In this document: positions 17,791 through 26,575 of the stretch, one piece after another
Layout of the letters: each line of letters opens with the position of its first letter
How positions within the stretch are numbered: position 1 is the first letter of the stretch
NCBI RefSeq assembly: GCF_001190925.1
Contig: NZ_CP011072.1
Span: forward strand, 1,364,001-1,428,000
Length of the DNA: 64,000 bases
Direction of reading: 5' to 3'
Origin: Azoarcus sp. CIB
Lineage (GTDB): Bacteria; Pseudomonadota; Gammaproteobacteria; Burkholderiales; Rhodocyclaceae
Made by a program: the position numbers and the translations under genes
The notes under the pieces: model-generated
What the model was told of the DNA's origin: nothing
What the model saw: only the letters and a program-made list of their open reading frames with translations
Databases searched by the model: none

Positions 17791-20028
17791 TCAGGCGAGC
17801 TTGAAGGGCAGTTCGCGAATCGGCGTTCCCGTGAGCTGCGCGATCGCGTTGGCGAAGGCCGGTGCCAGGGGCGGCAGGCCGGGCTCCCCCATGCCGGTGG
17901 GCGGCTCGGCGCTGGGCACGATGTGCACGTCGAACTCGGGCGCGTCGGTGATGCGTGCGACCGTGAAACCGTCGAAGTTGCGTTGCTCGACTTCGCCATC
18001 CTTGAACGTGATCGCCGCCCCCGGCAGACACATCGACAGCGCCATCATGGCCGCCCCCTGCACCTGAGCTTCCACCCCGCGCGGGTTCACCGCGAGATTG
18101 CAGTGTACGCCGGCGGTCACGCGGTGGAGCACCGGCCGGCCCTGCTGCAGCGAGGCTTCGACCACGTAAGCGACCACCGAGCTGAAGGACTCGTGCACCG
18201 CCACGCCCCAGGCGCGGCCTTCGGGCAGGCGCCGCTTGCCGTAACCGCTCTTGTCCACCGCAAGCTGCAGGGCCGTACGGTGGCGCGGGTGCTGGTCGCC
18301 GAAGAGCGCCATGCGATAGGCGACCGGATCCTGCTGCGTCGCACGTGTGATCTCGTCGAGCAGCGTCTCCATCACGAAGGCGGTGTGGGTGGAGCCGACG
18401 CTGCGCCACCACAACACCGGTACGTTGAGCTTCGGATGGTGGACCGTGAGGCGCATCGGCAGCGGATAGGGTTCGCGCATGCCTTCCACCGCGGTGCGGT
18501 CGACGCCGTTCTTGATCATGCCGCCCTCGAATGGGGTGCCCACCGCGATCGACTGGCCGACCAAGACATGATCCCAGGCGAGGACGCGGCCACGCCCGTC
18601 GAATCCGATCCGTGCGCGGTGCAGATGCATGGGACGGTAATAACCGCCGCGGATGTCGTCCTCGCGGCTCCATACCATGCGCACGGGCACATCGAATCCT
18701 GCCGCACGGGCCCCCTTCGCGATTTCGCAGGCCTCGACCACGTAGTCGCTCGTGCCGACCGCGCGCCGGCCGAATCCGCCGCCGGCCATCTGCACATGCA
18801 CCTTGACCTGCTCGGGCTTCAGCCCGAACACACGCGCCGCGGCCTGTCCGTCGATGCCGGGAAACTGGGTGCCGACCCACAGCTCGGCCCTGTCCGCGCC
18901 GATCCGCACGGTGCAGTTGAGCGGCTCCATCGGCGCGTGTGCGAGGTAAGGAAAGACGAACTCCGCGTCGATCCGGTGCGGCGCGCTGTCGAGCGGCGTC
19001 ATGTCCGCATCGAAGTGGCGCGGGCCGGATTGCGCGGCGAGCTCGCGGTATTGTGCCAACTGGCGCGCGCTGTCGACGCGTTCGACGCCGGCCGTGTCCC
19101 ACTCCAGCGTCAGCGCCTCGCGGCCCTGCTTCGCCGGCCAGTAGCCTTCGGCCAGCACCGCGACGCCTTCACCCCCGCGTTCGAGCGGGACGCGCAGTAC
19201 CGCCTGCACGCCTTTGATGCGGCGCGCAGCCTTGTCGTCCACGGTGCGCAGCCTTGCCCCGAACACCGAGGGGTGTGCGATCACCGCGGTGAGCTGGCCC
19301 GGCAGGTGCACGTCGATGCCGAAATCCTGCCGGCCGCTGCTCTTCGCGTCGCCGTCGAGGCGTGCGGTCGCCCGTCCGATGAGGCGGAAATTCTTCGGGT
19401 CCTTGAGGGCGATGCGTGCAGGGACGGGCTGCGCCATCGCGGCTTCGGCCAGCTCGCCGTAACCCAAGCTGCGTCCGCCCGGGCCGAGCACCTTGCCCGA
19501 TTCGGTGCGCAGCGCCGCCACGTCGACGTTCCAGCGCGCCGCGGCGGCGGAAAGGAGCATCGCACGGGCGCGGGCGCCGAGCTCGCGGTACTGGACGAAG
19601 CTGTTCTTGACCGAGTTAGAGCCGCCGGTGAGGTGCATGCCGTAGGCCGGATCGGCATAGGCGGGGGAATTGTCGCCAAAGCGCGTCCGCACCTTGGTCC
19701 AATCCGCGTCCAGCTCTTCCGCCAGGATCATAGGCAGCGCGGTCTGCACGCCCTGACCGAATTCGAGGCGGTTGATCGCCACGGTCACCACCCCGTCGGC
19801 GTCGATGTGCAGGAAGGCGGACGGCTGCTGCGTCGGCTTGAGCGCCGGGGACTCGCCGGCGACGCCTTGCGCCGCGGCCATCAGCGGAAAGGCGCCCAGC
19901 GCCAGGCCGCCGAGGCCGGTGAGCTTCAGGAAGCTGCGGCGGGACATCGCGGCGGGTGCGGGGGCGTCGCGTTCCAGCAGGTCGCGCAAGGCGGGCGGCA
20001 GTGGGTCGGGGAAGATGTCAGGCAGCAT
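17791..20028 (-). CDS. molybdopterin large subunit of a molybdenum hydroxylase (IorB-like), copy 2
   Basis: A 745-residue catalytic subunit. The Tat signal (MSRRSFLKLTGLGGLALGAF) starts about residue 28, after a short leader that begins at the ATG 20028; initiation at the internal Met is also possible. Molybdopterin-region motifs include LEFGQGVQTALPM, AGGGFGRRAVGTSDYVVEAC and the catalytic-Glu segment TGMGEPGLPPLAPAF near the C-terminus. It resembles isoquinoline 1-oxidoreductase beta subunits and membrane-associated aldehyde dehydrogenases. Order small subunit, large subunit, xdhC on one strand forms a complete operon. It differs clearly from the first copy in the window, so it is a paralogue, not a recent duplicate. 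Confidence 0.9.
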   Translation of the reverse strand: MLPDIFPDPLPPALRDLLERDAPAPAAMSRRSFLKLTGLGGLALGAFPLMAAAQGVAGESPALKPTQQPSAFLHIDADGVVTVAINRLEFGQGVQTALPMILAEELDADWTKVRTRFGDNSPAYADPAYGMHLTGGSNSVKNSFVQYRELGARARAMLLSAAAARWNVDVAALRTESGKVLGPGGRSLGYGELAEAAMAQPVPARIALKDPKNFRLIGRATARLDGDAKSSGRQDFGIDVHLPGQLTAVIAHPSVFGARLRTVDDKAARRIKGVQAVLRVPLERGGEGVAVLAEGYWPAKQGREALTLEWDTAGVERVDSARQLAQYRELAAQSGPRHFDADMTPLDSAPHRIDAEFVFPYLAHAPMEPLNCTVRIGADRAELWVGTQFPGIDGQAAARVFGLKPEQVKVHVQMAGGGFGRRAVGTSDYVVEACEIAKGARAAGFDVPVRMVWSREDDIRGGYYRPMHLHRARIGFDGRGRVLAWDHVLVGQSIAVGTPFEGGMIKNGVDRTAVEGMREPYPLPMRLTVHHPKLNVPVLWWRSVGSTHTAFVMETLLDEITRATQQDPVAYRMALFGDQHPRHRTALQLAVDKSGYGKRRLPEGRAWGVAVHESFSSVVAYVVEASLQQGRPVLHRVTAGVHCNLAVNPRGVEAQVQGAAMMALSMCLPGAAITFKDGEVEQRNFDGFTVARITDAPEFDVHIVPSAEPPTGMGEPGLPPLAPAFANAIAQLTGTPIRELPFKLA

Positions 20029-20039
20029 GTCGGTCTCGG

Positions 20040-20513
20040 TCAGGCGATCGTGCGGGCCGCGTCGGCGATGGCGGCGCGGATGCGGGCGTAGGTGCCGCAG
20101 CGACAGAGGTTGCCCGCCATCGCTGTGTCGATTTCTTCGGGCGTGGGCTGCTTGCCCTTGGGCAGCGACTTCAGGAACGCGGCGGCGCTCATGATCTGCC
20201 CGCTCTGGCAGTAGCCGCACTGGGCCACGTCGTGCTTGACCCAGGCGTCGCGCACGGCGGCACCGATGCGGTCGCTGCCGTCGGTGGCCGCTTCGATGGT
20301 GGTGATCTTCGCGCCTGCCGCGGCGGAGATCGGCGTGACGCACGAGCGGACAGCCTGCCCGTCGAGGTGCACCGTGCAGGCGCCGCACAGGGCAGCCCCG
20401 CAGCCGAACTTGGTGCCGGTGAGGCCCAGCGTATCCCGCAGTGCCCACAGCAAGGGCGTGTCGGGGGCGACGTCGAGCGTGTGCTCACGGCCGTTGATAT
20501 CGAGAGTGATCAT
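20040..20513 (-). CDS. (2Fe-2S) small subunit of a molybdenum hydroxylase (IorA-like), copy 2
   Basis: A 157-residue electron-transfer subunit with two [2Fe-2S] sites: [17 protein letters not shown] plus a Cys in RSCVTPI, and QCGYCQSGQ plus [11 protein letters not shown] chose the ATG at 20513 because it gives [14 protein letters not shown], the usual family start, over an upstream start at 20576. It is the first gene of the operon with the large subunit 11 bases downstream, and it diverges from a LysR gene across an intergenic region with a perfect inverted repeat. Confidence 0.9.
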   Translation of the reverse strand: MITLDINGREHTLDVAPDTPLLWALRDTLGLTGTKFGCGAALCGACTVHLDGQAVRSCVTPISAAAGAKITTIEAATDGSDRIGAAVRDAWVKHDVAQCGYCQSGQIMSAAAFLKSLPKGKQPTPEEIDTAMAGNLCRCGTYARIRAAIADAARTIA

Positions 20514-20672
20514 GGTGGTTCGATCCTGCATCAGTCGGATGTTGGGCGAGGCGGCACGGGTATCCACGGAGGCCAAAGCGGGGACGGGCGTGAGTCGGAA
20601 TTTCCTTTTTGCGTGCCGTGAATCTTATGACCTGGATTGTTCATCGAATAGCGAGCAACATCTTGAACCACT

Positions 20673-20691
20673 AGCAAGTAAAACTTGCTAA
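20673..20691. promoter_or_regulatory. perfect inverted repeat, candidate LysR operator
   Basis: TAGCAAGT-AAA-ACTTGCTA is an 8-base perfect dyad with a three-base centre, in an otherwise GC-rich region. It lies 44 bases before the LysR start and about 160 before the divergent molybdenum hydroxylase operon, a typical place for an autoregulatory LysR site. Confidence 0.55.
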
Positions 20692-20734
20692 TCTCCCGTC
20701 GCCCCCGTTTCTGCTAACACGCTGGAGAGGTCCG

Positions 20735-21700
20735 ATGCCGATCAACGAGATGCGTGCCATCAGCACCTTCACGAAGGCCGTGGAGCTGGGTAGCCTGCGC
20801 AAGGCTGCCGCGGCGTTGGGCGTGAGTCCGCAGGCCGCCAGCCAGGCCGTGGCGCAGCTCGAGCAGCACCTCGGCGTGCGTCTGCTGCACCGGACGACTC
20901 GGCACATCGCGCTGACCGAGGAGGGGCAACAATTTCTGGAATCGGCCCAGCCCGCGATGGCGATGCTCGAACGCGCGCTGCGGCGGGTAACGGTTGCCAA
21001 GGATGAGATCGCCGGGCCCTTGCGCATCATCGCACCGCGATCGAGTTTCGCGTCGCTGCTGTGGCCGGTGATCAACGCCTTCTGCCAGGAACATCCCGAC
21101 GTGCAGCCCGACCTCCATCTGGACGACCAGATCGCGAACTGGGTGCAGGAGCGGGCGGACGTGGGCTTTCGGATCGGCTCGCCGCCGGAGGAGGGCTTGA
21201 TCGCACGCAAGCTCTTCGTGGTGCCGCTGATTATCTGCGCCGCCCTGGCCTATCTCGAGCGCTACGGGATTCCGAAGAGCCTGGACGAACTATCGGTCCA
21301 TCGCTGCAGCGTGTTTCGCCATGCGGCGACTGGCCGGGTCTATCCGTGGTTCCTGAAAATCGGCAACGAAGTGGTCCAGCGCGATTTTCCGCCGGCCTTG
21401 TCGACCAACGATGCGGAGACCGAACTGCAGGCGGTGCTCGACGGGCTGGTGGTCGGCCAGCTTGCGGGTTTTTCCGCCGTGCCGCATCTGCGTGCCGGCC
21501 GTCTTGTGCCGGTGCTCACGCAGCACTTGACCGACCACATGAGCGTCCATCTCTTCTACGGAAGCCGGCGTGCGCAACCGGCGCGGGTGCGCAAGTTCAT
21601 CGACTTCGCGCTCGCGCGCCTGACGGACAGTCCGGACTACGTCCTCAGTGAGCAGGAGATCCGCGACATGACCGGAACGGCGAGCGATCCATCTGTGTAG
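20735..21700 (+). CDS. LysR-family transcriptional regulator
   Basis: A 321-residue LysR-type regulator of the AaeR/DmlR-like branch. The helix-turn-helix covers residues about 5-62 (FTKAVELGSLRKAAAALGVS, QLEQHLGVRLLHRTTRHIAL), followed by the substrate-binding domain. It is transcribed divergently from the second molybdenum hydroxylase operon with an inverted repeat between them, so it probably regulates that operon in response to its substrate; this is an inference. A GGAGAGG ribosome site precedes the ATG. Confidence 0.9.
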   Translation: MPINEMRAISTFTKAVELGSLRKAAAALGVSPQAASQAVAQLEQHLGVRLLHRTTRHIALTEEGQQFLESAQPAMAMLERALRRVTVAKDEIAGPLRIIAPRSSFASLLWPVINAFCQEHPDVQPDLHLDDQIANWVQERADVGFRIGSPPEEGLIARKLFVVPLIICAALAYLERYGIPKSLDELSVHRCSVFRHAATGRVYPWFLKIGNEVVQRDFPPALSTNDAETELQAVLDGLVVGQLAGFSAVPHLRAGRLVPVLTQHLTDHMSVHLFYGSRRAQPARVRKFIDFALARLTDSPDYVLSEQEIRDMTGTASDPSV

Positions 21701-21795
21701 GTGCGAACCGGATCGCGCGGAAGCGCCCGCGCCGAATGCGAGAAACGGGGGCGAGGAGCGTCCCCCGTCGCGCGTGAAGGCGCGGTACCCGCGCG

Positions 21796-22188
21796 TCAGC
21801 CTGCCTTGACCGCGAGTACCGGGCAGGCCACTTTCAGCAAGAGATCCTGCGCGGTGCTGCCGAGGAACAGCTTGCCGACCGGCGAGCGCCTGCGCAGGCC
21901 GATGATGACGAGCGACGCTTGGAGCTTTTCGGCCAGATCCTCGATTTCCTCGACTGGGCCATTGCCGCGCACGAACTGCTTGAACTCCGCCTCCACGCCG
22001 GACGAAGCGAGCAGCTTCTCGATGTCCTCGGCGTCCGCTGAGTCGGCGAGCGACGGATCGTTCGCCGTCCCACCGGGGCCGGCATTGACGACGACGAGGC
22101 GTTCCTGGAAACGGCCCGCAAGCTCGATACCTTTCTCGAGTGCGGCGCGGCCTTCGGGGCGAGGGGCATAGGCGACGATGATGGTCAT
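21796..22188 (-). CDS. universal stress protein, UspA family
   Basis: A 130-residue single-domain universal stress protein. The N-terminal beta strand MTIIVAYAPRPEG and the C-terminal nucleotide-binding loop GLRRRSPVGKLFLGSTAQDL fit the ATP-binding subgroup (G-2x-G-9x-G-S/T). Such proteins accumulate in stress and bind ATP; the exact role is unknown. A strong ribosome site (GAGGAAT) supports the ATG at 22188; longer frames upstream are not protein-like. It diverges from wrbA. Confidence 0.9.
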   Translation of the reverse strand: MTIIVAYAPRPEGRAALEKGIELAGRFQERLVVVNAGPGGTANDPSLADSADAEDIEKLLASSGVEAEFKQFVRGNGPVEEIEDLAEKLQASLVIIGLRRRSPVGKLFLGSTAQDLLLKVACPVLAVKAG

Positions 22189-22595
22189 TTTGATTCCTCG
22201 TATCGGGTGACGGCAGGGTCGCCGGCAGGGTCGCGATAGCCGCGCCGGCCGGATCGCAAGTATCGTACAACACAGCATCCGGAACCGTATTCCTTTGTGC
22301 TGGTTCCGACGCGATACACGCGCACCATTATTTCCCCATTTCGTCGTTTCACGACGAAAGCTTCCATATCCGTGCGTCCTTATATATGGAGATGGGCGCA
22401 TTCGATTTCGCATTGCTACACTGAATCGACACTCGGCGGGCGCCGGGTCGAGACAATTTCCAGTGCATCGGACTGCGTGTTGCAGGCACGGTCTTTTCCG
22501 ACCCGCCGGCATGACATCGACGAGACGCCCGGATGATGCATCACGACGCTGTAACAGGCAGTTGAACGTTCCCGATCGATAGATGAGGAGTTGTC
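22189..22595. other. 407-base divergent intergenic region (uspA / wrbA)
   Basis: No gene is seen here. The region is locally less GC-rich, contains the perfect dyad described at 22339-22359 and an A/T-rich segment TTATATATGGA near 22381 that could be part of a promoter. Confidence 0.5.
22339..22359. promoter_or_regulatory. perfect inverted repeat between uspA and wrbA
   Basis: TTTCGTCG-TTTCA-CGACGAAA is an 8-base perfect dyad with a five-base centre. Its place between two divergent stress-related genes suggests a regulator site. The cognate regulator is unknown. Confidence 0.45.
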
Positions 22596-23198
22596 ATGGC
22601 CAAGGTTCTCGTTCTGTACTATTCATCCTACGGGCATATCGAAAAGATGGCCGCCGCGATTGCCGAAGGCGTGCGCGACGCGGGCGCCGAAGTGATTATC
22701 AAGCGGGTTCCGGAGCTGGTTCCGGAAGAGATCGCGCGCAAGTCGGGCATGAAAGTCGATCAGGCTGCGCCGATCGCCACGGTCGCCGAACTCCCGGACT
22801 ACGACGCAATCATCTTCGGTACGCCCACGCGCTTCGGCAACATGGCCTCACAAATGCGCAATTTCCTCGATCAGACCGGGGGGCTGTGGATGTCAGGGGC
22901 GCTGATCGGCAAGGTCGGCAGCGTATTCGCCAGCACCGCCACGCAGCATGGCGGGCAGGAAACCACCATCACCAGCTTCCATACCACGCTGCTGCACCAG
23001 GGCATGGTGATCGTCGGTTGCCCGTATTCGGAAACGCGGCAGATGAACATGGACGAGATAACCGGCGGCAGCCCCTACGGCGCGACGACGCTGGCCGCGG
23101 GCGACGGTTCGCGCCAGCCGAGCGAGAACGAACTGGCGATCGCCCGCTTCCAGGGCAAGCACGTCGCCCAGATCGCCGCCAAGCTGGCTGCACGCTGA
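22596..23198 (+). CDS. wrbA: NAD(P)H:quinone oxidoreductase WrbA
   Basis: A 200-residue flavodoxin-like protein that reduces quinones by two electrons with NAD(P)H and FMN. FMN-binding segments are [20 protein letters not shown] at the N-terminus, [20 protein letters not shown] mid-protein and [23 protein letters not shown] is a WrbA signature. The length matches E. coli WrbA (198). A clear ribosome site (GAGGAG) lies before the ATG. It is divergent from uspA; both are stress functions. Confidence 0.95.
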   Translation: MAKVLVLYYSSYGHIEKMAAAIAEGVRDAGAEVIIKRVPELVPEEIARKSGMKVDQAAPIATVAELPDYDAIIFGTPTRFGNMASQMRNFLDQTGGLWMSGALIGKVGSVFASTATQHGGQETTITSFHTTLLHQGMVIVGCPYSETRQMNMDEITGGSPYGATTLAAGDGSRQPSENELAIARFQGKHVAQIAAKLAAR

Positions 23199-23402
23199 TC
23201 GCGTAACACGAGTTTGCGCCGCTCGTGCGGCCGGAATCCCTTGCCGGTTTCGGTCGCACGGCCGACACCCACAGTGTGCGGGTGCTCCGCGGTCGGGGGC
23301 GACGCGGGCAGGTTCTGAAAGGTTTTATGACAATTCCCCTGCAATCTTCACCGGCCAAGGGTGTCAAACCGGCACTTGTCCAGCCTGGAGAAGGAGAAGA
23401 TC

Positions 23403-23759
23403 ATGAAGAAGACTTCCGCCCGCATCGTTCCGATCGCGCTGCTCGCGCTTGCTGTCGGCTTCCATCCGCCGGTCCTGCGCGCCGAGTTGGTATCCACTCC
23501 CGACGTCGCCAGCCAAGCGTCCGCCGAGGCCGATCGCGCCAAGGTTCAGCACTTCCTTGAACAGGCCACTGTCAAGGAGCGGCTCCTGGCCATGGGCGTG
23601 GACGGAATCGCAGCCGCCGACCGGGTGGCCGCCCTGGACCAGCAGGAAATCCACGCCCTCGCGCAACGCATCGACTCGATGCCGGCAGGGGGCAACATCA
23701 CGACGATGGAGTGGATCCTCATCGTCCTCGTCGCGATTCTCGTGGTGATTGCGCTCTGA
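23403..23759 (+). CDS. PA2779-family small membrane protein
   Basis: A 118-residue protein with a signal peptide (residues 1-26, IVPIALLALAVGFHPPVLRA) and a C-terminal membrane helix (EWILIVLVAILVVIAL). The middle holds KVQHFLEQATVKERLLAMGV followed by a helix with RIDSMPAGGN, a pattern of the PA2779 family known from Pseudomonas. Function is unknown. GGAGAAGGAG lies before the ATG. The stop overlaps or abuts the next gene, a cysteine-peptidase-like lipoprotein of the PA2778 family, so the two act as a pair. Confidence 0.8.
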   Translation: MKKTSARIVPIALLALAVGFHPPVLRAELVSTPDVASQASAEADRAKVQHFLEQATVKERLLAMGVDGIAAADRVAALDQQEIHALAQRIDSMPAGGNITTMEWILIVLVAILVVIAL

Positions 23760-23760
23760 T

Positions 23761-24690
23761 GTGAAACTTCCCGCATCTTGCCTGAGCGTTGCCGCAGCCC
23801 TGCTGCTGGCCGCCTGCGCGAGCCTTCCGCCGGGAGACTGGGGCAACCCGCCGGGCGACCCCTTCCCGGCGTGGGCCGAAAGGACGGATGCACCGTTCCA
23901 TCCGCAGGAGGAGTACCAGTGCGGCCCCGCCGCGCTGGCTACGGCCTTGGGGAGTGCCGGTATCCGGCGGGCGCCCGTGGATCTCGTGCGCGAGGTCTAC
24001 ATTCCTGCCCGCCAAGGAAGCCTGCAACCCGAAATGCTGGCCGCGGCGCGCCGCTCCGGCGCGGTGGCCTATCCTCTCGCCGCGGAACCGCAGGCGCTCC
24101 TGAAAGAGGTGGCCGCGGGCCATCCGGTGGTGGTGTTGCAGAACCTCCGCCTTGATTGGGCGCCTCAGTGGCATTACGCGGTGGTGGTGGGCTACGACCT
24201 GCGCAGCCGCGAGGTGGTGCTGCGCTCTGGACGTGAGCAGCGCCTCGTCATGGATATCGACGCCTTCGACCGCACTTGGGCGAAATCCGGGCGGTGGGCG
24301 TTCGTCGCGCTGCCGCCGGACCGGCTGCCCGCCACGGCTGCCGAAGCCGGTTATGTGAACGCGGCCGTGGCGCTGGAGCGGGTCGCACCGGCTGCCGCCG
24401 AGGGTGCCTACCGCACCGCACTCGGGCGGTGGCCGCACAATCTCGTCGCCCGCATGGGGCTCGGCAACATCGCATACGGCCGCGGCGACATCGAGTCGGC
24501 CGAGTCGGCCTTCCGCCGGGCAGCTGCCGATCACCCGGACTCCGGCGATGCCTGGAACAACCTCGCGCAGATTCTTCACGAGCGGGGCCAGGCGCAGGCG
24601 GCGCGGGACGCTGCGGAACGTGCCATGGCGATCGGTGGACCCCGGCTTCCGACGTACCGCCGCACCTTCGAATCAATCGCTGGCGGGTGA
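23761..24690 (+). CDS. PA2778-family cysteine peptidase-like lipoprotein with TPR region
   Basis: A 309-residue predicted lipoprotein: signal ending LLLAACAS with lipobox LAAC at residues about 16-19. The peptidase C39-like domain has the nucleophile Cys in EEYQCGPAALATALGS, His in WAPQWHYAVVVGYD and an Asp further on. The C-terminal 120 residues form tetratricopeptide-like helices (ARMGLGNIAYGRGDIESAES, DAWNNLAQILHERGQAQAAR). It probably cleaves or binds peptides at the envelope. I chose GTG at 23761, directly after the previous stop; a TTG at 23749 is an alternative. Co-transcribed with the PA2779-type gene. Confidence 0.8.
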   Translation: MKLPASCLSVAAALLLAACASLPPGDWGNPPGDPFPAWAERTDAPFHPQEEYQCGPAALATALGSAGIRRAPVDLVREVYIPARQGSLQPEMLAAARRSGAVAYPLAAEPQALLKEVAAGHPVVVLQNLRLDWAPQWHYAVVVGYDLRSREVVLRSGREQRLVMDIDAFDRTWAKSGRWAFVALPPDRLPATAAEAGYVNAAVALERVAPAAAEGAYRTALGRWPHNLVARMGLGNIAYGRGDIESAESAFRRAAADHPDSGDAWNNLAQILHERGQAQAARDAAERAMAIGGPRLPTYRRTFESIAGG

Positions 24691-24723
24691 CGGTCTGGCG
24701 CCCCGTCGTCTCTGCGGGAGGAT

Positions 24724-25233
24724 GTGCCCTTGAAAACGCTCATACGCGTGTTCTCGATCATTCACGGGCTGATGGCGCTGCTATTCGCCTGCGCCGCGCT
24801 TGTGCTCATTGTGATTGCTGCCCATACCGGCGGTACGGCCGTCGCCACGGGGCTGGACCGGGTCGCGGCGCAAGGGGTCATCGAAGCGGTAGGTTTGTTG
24901 GCTGCGGCGGTCGTGGCGCTTCAGATCGCGCAGACCATTACCGAGGAGGAAGTCATTCGTGACGCCCATATCAGCGGACCGACACGCGTACGGCGGTTCT
25001 TGTCGCGATTCATGGTGGTGGTGGTCGTCGCACTCGCAATCGAAGGACTCGTTGCGACGTTCAAGGGCGCAAACGAGGATCCGGCGCATCTGCTGTACGC
25101 GGCGGGCATTGTTGCTGCCGTAGGGCTTCTCCTTGCCGGCTGGGGGGTATTCATCCGTTTCAATTGCCAAGCCGAAGCGCTGGAGCCGGAGGCAATGGCG
25201 GCAGCCAAGCGCGAAGACCGGAAGCTTGAATAG
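24724..25233 (+). CDS. predicted four-helix inner membrane protein of unknown function
   Basis: A 169-residue protein with four hydrophobic segments, at about residues 8-32, 46-66, 92-112 and 126-146. Between helices two and three is the polar stretch TITEEEVIRDAHISGPTRVR. The C-terminal tail is charged and cytoplasmic in appearance. I do not recognise the family. The GTG at 24724 follows a GGAGG-type ribosome site; a TTG at 24730 is an alternative. It begins 33 bases after the PA2778-type gene and may belong to the same transcript. Confidence 0.7.
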   Translation: MPLKTLIRVFSIIHGLMALLFACAALVLIVIAAHTGGTAVATGLDRVAAQGVIEAVGLLAAAVVALQIAQTITEEEVIRDAHISGPTRVRRFLSRFMVVVVVALAIEGLVATFKGANEDPAHLLYAAGIVAAVGLLLAGWGVFIRFNCQAEALEPEAMAAAKREDRKLE

Positions 25234-25361
25234 TCAGTATCCGGAAATGAAACGCGGCGAAGCTGCGGTAACACTGACGTCGTCCGCCTGATCAGGACAC
25301 GGGGCTGCTTGCGCATGCACGAACGCTGGCCGGGTCGGCTACATGAGGTAAGCTCGTCCGC

Positions 25362-26054
25362 ATGTTGAACCTGAGAACAATCCGGGCCATTTCGCTCGAT
25401 CTGGATGACACCCTGTGGCCCATCTGGCCCACCATCGAGCGCGCGGAGACGGTGCTCCATGAATGGCTCGCGCTCAATGCGCCGATGACGGCGGTGCGGT
25501 TCGCCACTCCCCAGGCGTTGCGCGAGATCCGCAACGCCGTGGAGTTGCAGCGGCCGGACCTCGCGCATGACCTCGCCGCATTGCGCCGCGAGTCGATCCG
25601 CGTCGCACTTTGCAGCGCGGGGGATGACCCTGGACTGGCGGAGCCCGCCTTCGAGCTCTTCTTCGCCGAGCGCCACAACGTGACCCTCTTTCCCGATGCG
25701 CTCCCCGCGCTCGAGTTCCTGGCCGCGCGCTATCCGCTGGTGAGTCTCACCAACGGAAACGCCGAGCTTGCACGCATCGGGCTGGAATCATTCTTCGTCG
25801 CCAGCGTTACCGCGATCAAGGTCGGGCTGTCCAAGCCCGATCCCCGGATCTTCCATGCCGCCGCCCAGGCAGTGGGAGTGCAGGCGCAAGAGGTGCTGCA
25901 CGTGGGCGACGACGCGCTGCTGGATGTCCTGGGCGCGCGCAATTCCGGGATGCAGGCTGCCTGGCTCAACCGGACGCAGGTGATGTGGCCGCACGAAGAG
26001 CGGCCCGACCTGGAGTTGTCGAGTCTGGGCGAGTTGTGCAATGCGCTGACATAG
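25362..26054 (+). CDS. HAD-superfamily hydrolase (YigB-like phosphatase)
   Basis: A 230-residue HAD subfamily IA phosphatase. Motif I is SLDLDDTLW at residues 10-18 with the two catalytic Asp residues, motif II is SLTNGN, motif III Lys is in GLSKPDP, and motif IV is HVGDDALLDVLGA. The C-terminal LNRTQVMWPHEE fits the YigB group, which dephosphorylates FMN and other small phosphates. Cytoplasmic, single gene. The substrate is not certain. Confidence 0.88.
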   Translation: MLNLRTIRAISLDLDDTLWPIWPTIERAETVLHEWLALNAPMTAVRFATPQALREIRNAVELQRPDLAHDLAALRRESIRVALCSAGDDPGLAEPAFELFFAERHNVTLFPDALPALEFLAARYPLVSLTNGNAELARIGLESFFVASVTAIKVGLSKPDPRIFHAAAQAVGVQAQEVLHVGDDALLDVLGARNSGMQAAWLNRTQVMWPHEERPDLELSSLGELCNALT

Positions 26055-26208
26055 CCGGCGATCGAGTGTGGATGCCGCTGCCGCGGTAGCCGCCCCGGAT
26101 TGGGTAACGTGCCGGGCCGATGTTGATTTTCCTGTCACATTCGCGGGCGACCATCACGTGCACGCGGCCGAACCCAACACGGCACCTCAACTGCTATCGG
26201 AGGTACGC

Positions 26209-26436
26209 ATGAACTTCGGAAAACCCGGTCAATCCTATGTCGATGCTGCCAAAACGCTGAGCGCACGCGACATTGAGCAGCTCGACGCAAGGCTGAAGCC
26301 ATGGCTCCCGCCAGACAGCAGGCTTGGACGTCTGCAGAAAGTGGAACGTGCAGCGCTCCAGCTTCAATACGAGGAAGAGTCGCTCGCGCAATGGCGTGCC
26401 AATCTGGCCCAGTTGCGAGCGAACGCTTCACGGTGA
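26209..26436 (+). CDS. small hypothetical protein, helical
   Basis: A 75-residue protein, strongly helical and charged: AKTLSARDIEQLDARLKPWL then RLQKVERAALQLQYEEESLA. No membrane segment, cysteine cluster or known domain is seen. The ATG at 26209 has a good ribosome site (CGGAGG) and is preferred over an upstream extension. The family is not recognised. It stands between the HAD gene and a convergent glycosyltransferase gene. Confidence 0.6.
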   Translation: MNFGKPGQSYVDAAKTLSARDIEQLDARLKPWLPPDSRLGRLQKVERAALQLQYEEESLAQWRANLAQLRANASR

Positions 26437-26575
26437 ATCACGCCTTGCCGCACGACGGACCACGCGACCATGCCGGACGTCGCAGTCCTTGTCCGCCGAC
26501 GGCTCCTCAGGACTTGATCTTGTTGAGTAAGCCCCGTCTGATCGCAACAGTGGTCGGCGGGTTGAATCACGACAC

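Noticed and set aside
17497-20091. A plus-strand open frame of 864 codons opposite the second molybdenum hydroxylase
   Set aside because: Low-complexity His/Arg/Ala composition and complete overlap with a clear catalytic subunit and XdhC on the other strand.
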